DNA of 64,000 nt from Vibrio coralliilyticus (GTDB lineage Bacteria > Pseudomonadota > Gammaproteobacteria > Enterobacterales > Vibrionaceae): contig NZ_CP024629.1 of the NCBI RefSeq assembly GCF_024449095.1, positions 115,816 through 179,815 on the forward strand, given 5' to 3'. The notes under the pieces were generated by a model. That model did not search any database. It saw only the letters and a list, made by a program, of their open reading frames with translations, and was not told the origin of the DNA. This document shows, piece after piece, positions 59,047-64,000 of the stretch. Within the stretch, counting starts at the first letter, position 1. Every line of letters begins with the position of its first letter. Both the position numbers and the translations under genes were made by a program.

Positions 59047-60426
59047 TTATCCCTCGAAATTAAAGGTTGTGGTCGCCCTTGCTGGTTGCGCTGGTGCAAC
59101 CTCTGCTAAAGACTCACTTGATAGGTACAATGGAGATACCATCACCATGCCTACAACATATTTGTCTGGAATAGTGATAGTTGGTGGTAAATTTGCATTT
59201 GCTCTTAGGTCAGGCAGAAACTCTTTGGCCACCCCTGCAAGACCACCGATCACTTTATCCTTGGTATCGGAAATCGAAGGGGTAGTAATTACTGTATTTC
59301 CATCAGCAATTACAGTCGATGAGTCAATGACATAGTCGACAAATGGCAACATGAAAGCTGCACTTGCTCTCGCTAGTGTTCTTTCAATAAAGTGGCTGTC
59401 ATAATTGTTATTAAAAAGAGGTGATGTGTTGGTTGTTATGTCCATGCCATACGCATTAATTGCTACGCTTTCATCACCAAATTCGAAACGATTACCTTTC
59501 AAAAGAATTCCATTTTTCCTTTGGGTAAATTCGAACGAACCTACAATTACAGCTGGTTGTAGTGGGGGCTCAACAACATCGCAGAACAAAGGAAGTTTGT
59601 AGTCTGAATCGACGGTCCAACGTAATTCACACAATATCATCTCCCCAGAACCAGCCACTTTTACTTTCTGAATGTCATCCGTTTGGATCGGTTTTGAATC
59701 AGTAGTAGTGTTTGTTGGTAGCCTTCTAGTTATTGACGATGAACTATCAAGTGCTTGCTCCGCAGTTAGCTGATTCGGTGCCTCTGAAGCTATCGAAACC
59801 GTGTATTCATTAATATCATCAACCTTCTCTAGCTCTGTATATAAATCAGATATCTTTTTTTCTACCTCGCCCCTTTCCTTATCAAGTAGGTCGATAGGAA
59901 AATATGGCGACACATTCAACAGCATTGCCATATTCGCACGGCGTATTTGGTCAGGAGATGGCTCAGTTTTCTGTGTTTTTTGCGTTTTCTTCTGACTGTT
60001 CCCAGTCTTGGGTTCCTTTTTTTCTTTAGGTTTTGTCGTCACGGTAGGAACTTTTTTACTTTCAGCCGCAGCTTTTTCGGCCAAAGCACTGGTGCTATCA
60101 ATGTGTGTTCCACCAGCCTTTTTTGCTATCGATTTTTGGTTGTCTTCGTGATTCGCAATGACTCGTTTCGCTGGGTTGTTGTCACTTAACGCGATGTCTT
60201 TTTGGCTAGCTTGTTGAGAAGCAGGCTTTCGACTAACTTTTGATTTCACTTCACTCGGGGTCTGAAGTGTTTGTGAGCCCAGCACAACGGACCGCGCATA
60301 ATAAAATACGAATGCAGCGAGAACGAGTAGAATACTGACTGTAAATATGATCCAACGCTTTCGTGTTTCATGTTTCTTGTTTTGTGCGTCAATAGGGTTG
60401 TGCTTTTGCACATTCTCATGATTCAT
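59047..60426 (-). CDS. dotG: DotG/TraO (IcmE) core protein, VirB10-like C-terminus
   Basis: 459 aa from ATG 60426. Short cytoplasmic part, membrane segment at about 25-45, a Lys/Thr-rich linker, then a VirB10-like domain from about 240 (GEMILCELRWTVDSDYKLPL, VIVGSFEFTQRKNGILLKGN). Much shorter than Legionella DotG (1048 aa) because the pentapeptide-like repeats are absent, but close to R64 TraO (429). It spans the envelope channel. Overlaps dotH by 11 bases. Confidence 0.85.
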   Translation of the reverse strand: MNHENVQKHNPIDAQNKKHETRKRWIIFTVSILLVLAAFVFYYARSVVLGSQTLQTPSEVKSKVSRKPASQQASQKDIALSDNNPAKRVIANHEDNQKSIAKKAGGTHIDSTSALAEKAAAESKKVPTVTTKPKEKKEPKTGNSQKKTQKTQKTEPSPDQIRRANMAMLLNVSPYFPIDLLDKERGEVEKKISDLYTELEKVDDINEYTVSIASEAPNQLTAEQALDSSSSITRRLPTNTTTDSKPIQTDDIQKVKVAGSGEMILCELRWTVDSDYKLPLFCDVVEPPLQPAVIVGSFEFTQRKNGILLKGNRFEFGDESVAINAYGMDITTNTSPLFNNNYDSHFIERTLARASAAFMLPFVDYVIDSSTVIADGNTVITTPSISDTKDKVIGGLAGVAKEFLPDLRANANLPPTITIPDKYVVGMVMVSPLYLSSESLAEVAPAQPARATTTFNFEG

Positions 60427-61609
60427 AGACACTGACCTCAGTTTCCACATTGTTCACATAGAAAAAATAGGTAGCGCGAGGCACTGCCTTGAAAGCGTAT
60501 AAATTACCAATGCTGTTGGCGCTATAAACTTCGTACTTCAATATCGCTTCGGTTCTAAAATAAAAATACTCACCAATTCGATAAGCTTGTGAGCCTGGTG
60601 GGAGTCCTATGACCTTCAAAGGTTTTGCATTTGGGGGGATGCGTCCACTAAGTACGGCTGACATGTAAGGGTCATCGTCTTTATTGAGCTTAGTAAATGG
60701 CACCTTCACTGATTCAATTGGCATGTCATTATCTGGCGAAATTGTGGAGAGCATAATGTTGACGGTGACATCAATGTCTTGATTCGCAAATGACGTTATG
60801 TAAAAAGGTACGGGCTGTGTAGCGCCTTTTAAAAATACAAATCCAGACACTTCTTTGTCATTGGCTTTTGAAACAATGAGCAACTGGTTTGAATTAGGCT
60901 TGAGTACATCGAACGACTTGGCCTTAACATCACTCTGATTGGGTATATGGCTTTCAATAGAATAAGGAGCCCCTAATCTGTCAAAGAAACTAATAACAGT
61001 AGGGCGGTTGACTCTATTATTGATCCTAATTTGCTTGATGGAGTTAGGGTCATAAGGTATTGAACGGACGTTAATATTGTTGTTGTACAGGGGTCTGTTT
61101 TTGGCCGCTTCGGTTTTCGAGATGTCCTCACGTCGTTGCTTTATGCGCTCTGGACTATTAATTAACCGATACTCTTCATCTTTTGCTTCGAGAGAATGGA
61201 GCGCTCTAGCAATGTCAGTGTTGCTTTTGAGGTCGCTTATGCGTTGCTCTTGTTCAGTTAATTTCGCGAGCGCCAGCTCTCTTACTACGTTTTGTTCGGC
61301 CAACGACATGCTGTCAGCATACAAAATCATGTTATCAACGGTCTTGAATTGTTTGAATAGTCGCTTCTTTATTGCATCTTTGTCGTAATACGTACCTGAG
61401 TTGCTATCGTAATCGACGTTTTCATTCTCGATCCTGAACTCATTTGGGCTATGCGCATTTACTAATTGTGTCTGGTCATAGGAATCGAGCGTCTCGATTG
61501 AGAGAACGGGGTGTTCTTGCACGATTTGTATCCCAGCAACACTGGGCATGACTGATGAAACAGACATCAGAATCATGAGTGCTCTATAGAGACGAGTGCT
61601 AGAATACAT
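60416..61609 (-). CDS. dotH: DotH/TraN (IcmK) core protein
   Basis: 397 aa from ATG 61609, 8 bases after AAAAGG. Signal peptide (cleavage after VAG). A helical region (about 80-170), then the DotH-type beta region with IRINNRVNRPTVISFFDRLG and APYSI, equivalent to the 'spGyvttl.F.DstGapWPI' region of the family. It forms the outer-membrane ring with DotC and DotD. Confidence 0.82.
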   Translation of the reverse strand: MYSSTRLYRALMILMSVSSVMPSVAGIQIVQEHPVLSIETLDSYDQTQLVNAHSPNEFRIENENVDYDSNSGTYYDKDAIKKRLFKQFKTVDNMILYADSMSLAEQNVVRELALAKLTEQEQRISDLKSNTDIARALHSLEAKDEEYRLINSPERIKQRREDISKTEAAKNRPLYNNNINVRSIPYDPNSIKQIRINNRVNRPTVISFFDRLGAPYSIESHIPNQSDVKAKSFDVLKPNSNQLLIVSKANDKEVSGFVFLKGATQPVPFYITSFANQDIDVTVNIMLSTISPDNDMPIESVKVPFTKLNKDDDPYMSAVLSGRIPPNAKPLKVIGLPPGSQAYRIGEYFYFRTEAILKYEVYSANSIGNLYAFKAVPRATYFFYVNNVETEVSVYES

Positions 61610-61639
61610 GGCCATACCTTTTAATACATATATTGCTAT

Positions 61640-61652
61640 TATAAATTAAATG
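61640..61652 (-). promoter_or_regulatory. Internal promoter before dotH
   Basis: On the minus strand TTTAATTTATAATAG contains the -10 TATAAT (61640-61645). It lies in an 90-base gap between the VirB8-like genes and dotH. It is a weaker match to the transfer-type block. Confidence 0.45.
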
Positions 61653-61699
61653 AAATTGTATGCGATCATTTTTTTAAAAAACCTAAAGCAACCGCATCG

Positions 61700-62407
61700 T
61701 CAGTCTAACGAAAGTACGCTTCTTATTGCTAAACCATGCCAGCGAAATAGTTCAGATGTTCTTTCAACAAGTACTTGATAGCGAATAGGGGCATCAAGTT
61801 TTTGGCCGGACATCTCAATTCGGAATGTATACTCAAACTCGTAGATATATCGCTTGTCTTTGTACGGAATCCACTGTCTAGAGCCATCGCTTGATAGATA
61901 TGTTGCGTCATACTCTCTTACTTCAGCTTGAACCAATCGAGCCTCTTCAATCTTGATTGTCATGGATGTCTTATTAGACATAAGGGTAGGGATAATATTG
62001 GAATCTTTAAGTTGCTTCTGAAAATCTTGTCCGCGAGTTACGAACGAGTAAGGTACATAATTGGTGGAGAAAATCTCGCTATTGCAGTTTGAAGAGATGT
62101 AACCATAACTTTGCCAGTCAAACGTAAGGCAGTACGATAGCTTTTCGGTTACCCAATTCTCGACTTCCTGGTCGTTGAGGTGGCTAGGTTTGTCACGAGC
62201 TATTGGCTCAAGATATCCTCCAGATCTATTTACAGGTATAAATTCTCTATTGACATCCTCTGAGGTTGCGCTGTTATACAGATATACAGTGTAACCAGCC
62301 AATCCAATGGAGAGCCATGCAATGATAAACCATATAACTAACTCCAGTCTTATGTAGTTATTTAAGGAGATAATGGCAACATGAGCGCTGTCATGACTTG
62401 ATTTCAT
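61700..62407 (-). CDS. DotI/TraM (IcmL) VirB8-like protein
   Basis: 235 aa. Membrane segment at about 23-46, then an NTF2-like periplasmic domain. VENWVTEKLSYCLTFDWQSY fits the conserved 'W...+....TFDF..Y' segment of DotI. Of the three neighbouring VirB8-like proteins this is the closest to DotI. It forms an inner-membrane ring. Confidence 0.75.
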   Translation of the reverse strand: MKSSHDSAHVAIISLNNYIRLELVIWFIIAWLSIGLAGYTVYLYNSATSEDVNREFIPVNRSGGYLEPIARDKPSHLNDQEVENWVTEKLSYCLTFDWQSYGYISSNCNSEIFSTNYVPYSFVTRGQDFQKQLKDSNIIPTLMSNKTSMTIKIEEARLVQAEVREYDATYLSSDGSRQWIPYKDKRYIYEFEYTFRIEMSGQKLDAPIRYQVLVERTSELFRWHGLAIRSVLSLD

Positions 62408-62409
62408 GG

Positions 62410-62973
62410 TTATAACCTTATTCCTATTATCTCAAATTGAAATGGGTTGTTTGATTTTTGTAACGGTGTAATCCAAAGCTGTACCAGTCTTGATTCTGGA
62501 ACCCTAGACGTCCTTAGTACATTCGTTAGCTTGATCGGGAATACAAGAACATAATATTGGTAGTTATTCTTTTCCCATGGCGCAACGATGACAGGCTTGC
62601 GTGCTCCAGTTGCGTAGCGAGTGCCTTCATCTTCAGATATTTGTCTTCCGACTATTTCTGCATATTTTCTTTGATACACTAGCCCTGCATTGTAAGAAAA
62701 ATATTGATTCCTACAGAATTCACTCTTTGATACATAGTTCAACGGTGTTAATGAAAAACAAGTGATGATTACTCGTTCGGCAAAATTGATGAGCTTTGCG
62801 TCTGAGAGCGCGGCCACACTGTGAATTTTCAATTTCTTCCATTGGTCGCCCGACTTTATGTAGGCTTCTCTAGTAGGTGGAGTACTAACGCTGGTGGATA
62901 GGTTCGTAACCAGTAAGGCCATCACCAAAATACAAGCAATCACCATTATTGACTGTAAATGCCTAGTAAACAT
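62410..62973 (-). CDS. VirB8/DotI-like protein, second copy
   Basis: 187 aa from ATG 62973, 8 bases after GGGAG. Membrane segment at about 8-27, then a periplasmic domain (INFAERVIITCFSLTPLNYV, CRNQYFSYNAG) that follows the DotI pattern with changes. Legionella has DotI and the partial relative DotJ; this may be the DotJ counterpart. Confidence 0.6.
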   Translation of the reverse strand: MFTRHLQSIMVIACILVMALLVTNLSTSVSTPPTREAYIKSGDQWKKLKIHSVAALSDAKLINFAERVIITCFSLTPLNYVSKSEFCRNQYFSYNAGLVYQRKYAEIVGRQISEDEGTRYATGARKPVIVAPWEKNNYQYYVLVFPIKLTNVLRTSRVPESRLVQLWITPLQKSNNPFQFEIIGIRL

Positions 62974-62975
62974 GC

Positions 62976-63656
62976 CTATGACTCCCACCTGCTCATTGCC
63001 GATAAGACCCAAGTCGATTCATTGACGCCCAGAAGTGTCACTATAAATCTAACTTTATATCTACGGACTTCGCGACCATTACTAATCAAAGACACGTTCG
63101 CGTAGATTTCTAGAACGCTTTCATCCAACACCAAGCTATTAAGAGGTCTTATCCCAGCGTTTTCATAGAGGGTTGCTAGGTCAACACCATTGCTGGAGCC
63201 GTCAATCAGCAGAGGACTATCTATGATTTCGAACTTAACCTTCCTGACCCTATCGCTGGCTTCAATTGCCTCAGTTAGTTTGTAATTGGTAAGATTTATT
63301 AAAGCATCCTGTTCAAATGTGCCTTCCGTATCTGCCAGTCTGTTTTGTAACAGTCCATAGGTTGCACTAGTGAAGTTAAACATGTCAGTTAGGTTTCGGG
63401 CGGTATAGCTTTGAACAAGCGCAACATAATCATCAAATGCATGCTCAGCATCGACTACAGGAAGAGTATTGATTATCCCATTGTTTTGTCCCACAACGTA
63501 CGTCCCACTCGCATCCTCCCATTGAGTAATGGAATACTGATACATGCCAAAGAGAATCGCAGTTGCAAAAAGTGCGAATGACGCCATAGCGGTACCGGAC
63601 CAAGCCATCATTCGATTGATAGCATCTGCTATAGTTTGGTTAGATCGCTTATCCAT
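62976..63656 (-). CDS. VirB8-like protein, third copy
   Basis: 226 aa. Membrane segment at about 20-40 and a periplasmic domain with DDYVALVQSYTARNLTDM and a C-terminal strand region (VRFIVTLLGVNEST). Topology and neighbourhood suggest the VirB8/DotI superfamily, but the sequence is far from DotI. Overlaps the traL-like gene by 28 bases. Confidence 0.55.
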   Translation of the reverse strand: MDKRSNQTIADAINRMMAWSGTAMASFALFATAILFGMYQYSITQWEDASGTYVVGQNNGIINTLPVVDAEHAFDDYVALVQSYTARNLTDMFNFTSATYGLLQNRLADTEGTFEQDALINLTNYKLTEAIEASDRVRKVKFEIIDSPLLIDGSSNGVDLATLYENAGIRPLNSLVLDESVLEIYANVSLISNGREVRRYKVRFIVTLLGVNESTWVLSAMSRWES

Positions 63657-63928
63657 TCTACTTCTCCGAATTCATTGAAGGTGTATAGATCCCATTGCTT
63701 GTTCTTTGAATTGATAGATAGCGTCATCCCTGCAAAAAATATGGTGCAAAGGAACGCAAGGCATACCACCCACTTGAGCGCCCTAGTAGCGGTTAAGACT
63801 TTTCTATCATCTCCCCACCATCTAGGTGCTTTGAATCTAAGAAATCCCACTTTGACCACTTTTTGGACAGTAGGGGGTAACGAATACACCCATTCTGCAT
63901 ATTGCCTTTCTGCTCTGCTGGTTTTCAT
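63629..63928 (-). CDS. TraL-like small membrane protein (99 aa)
   Basis: One membrane segment at about 52-70 (VVCLAFLCTIFFAGMTL). A GTG at 63940 is the alternative start. It is the first gene of the operon as traL is in R64 (115 aa), before the TraM-type genes. Assignment rests on position and topology. Confidence 0.55.
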   Translation of the reverse strand: MKTSRAERQYAEWVYSLPPTVQKVVKVGFLRFKAPRWWGDDRKVLTATRALKWVVCLAFLCTIFFAGMTLSINSKNKQWDLYTFNEFGEVEWISDLTKL

Positions 63929-63966
63929 CTTAATCCACACATGATGACTAACAATATCTGTTTTGT

Positions 63967-63980
63967 TATTATATATTACA
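63967..63980 (-). promoter_or_regulatory. Promoter of the long transfer operon (TGTAATATATAATA)
   Basis: -10 TATAAT at 63968-63973 on the minus strand. Same block as at 47760 and (plus strand) 31146. TTCACA, 15 bases upstream, could be a poor -35. Confidence 0.6.
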
Positions 63981-64000
63981 TGTAAATGTGTGAATAGGGT

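Overview
The window looks like part of a large conjugative plasmid (or plasmid-like element) of a marine gammaproteobacterium. Vibrionaceae or a neighbouring family is my inference from AT-leaning composition and general protein character; I see no rRNA, tRNA or chromosomal housekeeping gene. Two machines of the IncI (R64/ColIb-P9) type are present: an I-type (Dot/Icm-like, type IVB) conjugation secretion system and a type IVb thin pilus. The coupling proteins DotL and DotM, a relaxase, a recognisable replication initiator and a ParA are not in the window, so it is a fragment.

Layout. (1) About 1-3.4 kb, minus strand: a DUF4942-type N6-adenine methyltransferase and three small unknown genes, one a tandem duplicate cut by the window edge. 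Three start codons are preceded by the same stem-loop, whose stems covary. (2) 3.4-13.4 kb, almost all plus strand: an array of about 25 small, mostly unrecognised genes, many with a shared ACGGAAAGAC leader and separated by related hairpins. The octamer GCTGGTGG (identical to E. coli Chi) is strongly over-represented here. A broken tyrosine recombinase and a helix-turn-helix remnant lie at about 8.2-8.7 kb. (3) 13.6-18.5 kb: a DUF932 protein, a ParB-like protein and a large unknown protein behind an AT-rich palindrome. This resembles a plasmid leading region, the first DNA to enter a recipient.

(4) 18.5-26.7 kb, minus strand: a 1481-aa Toprim protein (Sog/TraC-type primase candidate), two unknown proteins and an exported protein. 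(5) 26.8-31.1 kb: a DsbC-like isomerase (plus strand), then a Cys-rich exported protein and a compact type IA topoisomerase (minus strand). (6) 31.2-36.7 kb, plus strand: a paralogue of the exported protein, a small membrane protein, DotA/TraY and a candidate entry-exclusion protein. (7) 36.7-47.7 kb, minus strand: the thin-pilus operon pilL'-N-O-P-Q-R-S-V plus a lipoprotein and a membrane protein. (8) 47.8-50.7 kb, minus strand: dotD-dotC-dotB-icmT. (9) A divergent regulator gene at 51 kb. (10) 51.7-63.9 kb, minus strand: traL-like, three VirB8/DotI-like proteins, dotH, dotG, dotF/traP-like, two small membrane proteins, dotN, two unknowns and dotO.

How it fits together. DotC, DotD, DotH, DotG and DotF would build the envelope-spanning core, DotA and the small membrane proteins the inner-membrane part, and DotB and DotO the energy supply. 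The thin pilus would bring cells together, DsbC would fold disulfide-rich exported parts, and the primase and topoisomerase would process DNA. At least three promoter classes can be read by eye: (a) tandem TGTAATT-type operators 26 bp apart over -35 and -10 in the small-gene array; (b) a (G/T)GTCAGTTAACA element five bases after -10 at four promoters; (c) TGTAATATATAAT-type -10 regions in front of the transfer and pilus operons.
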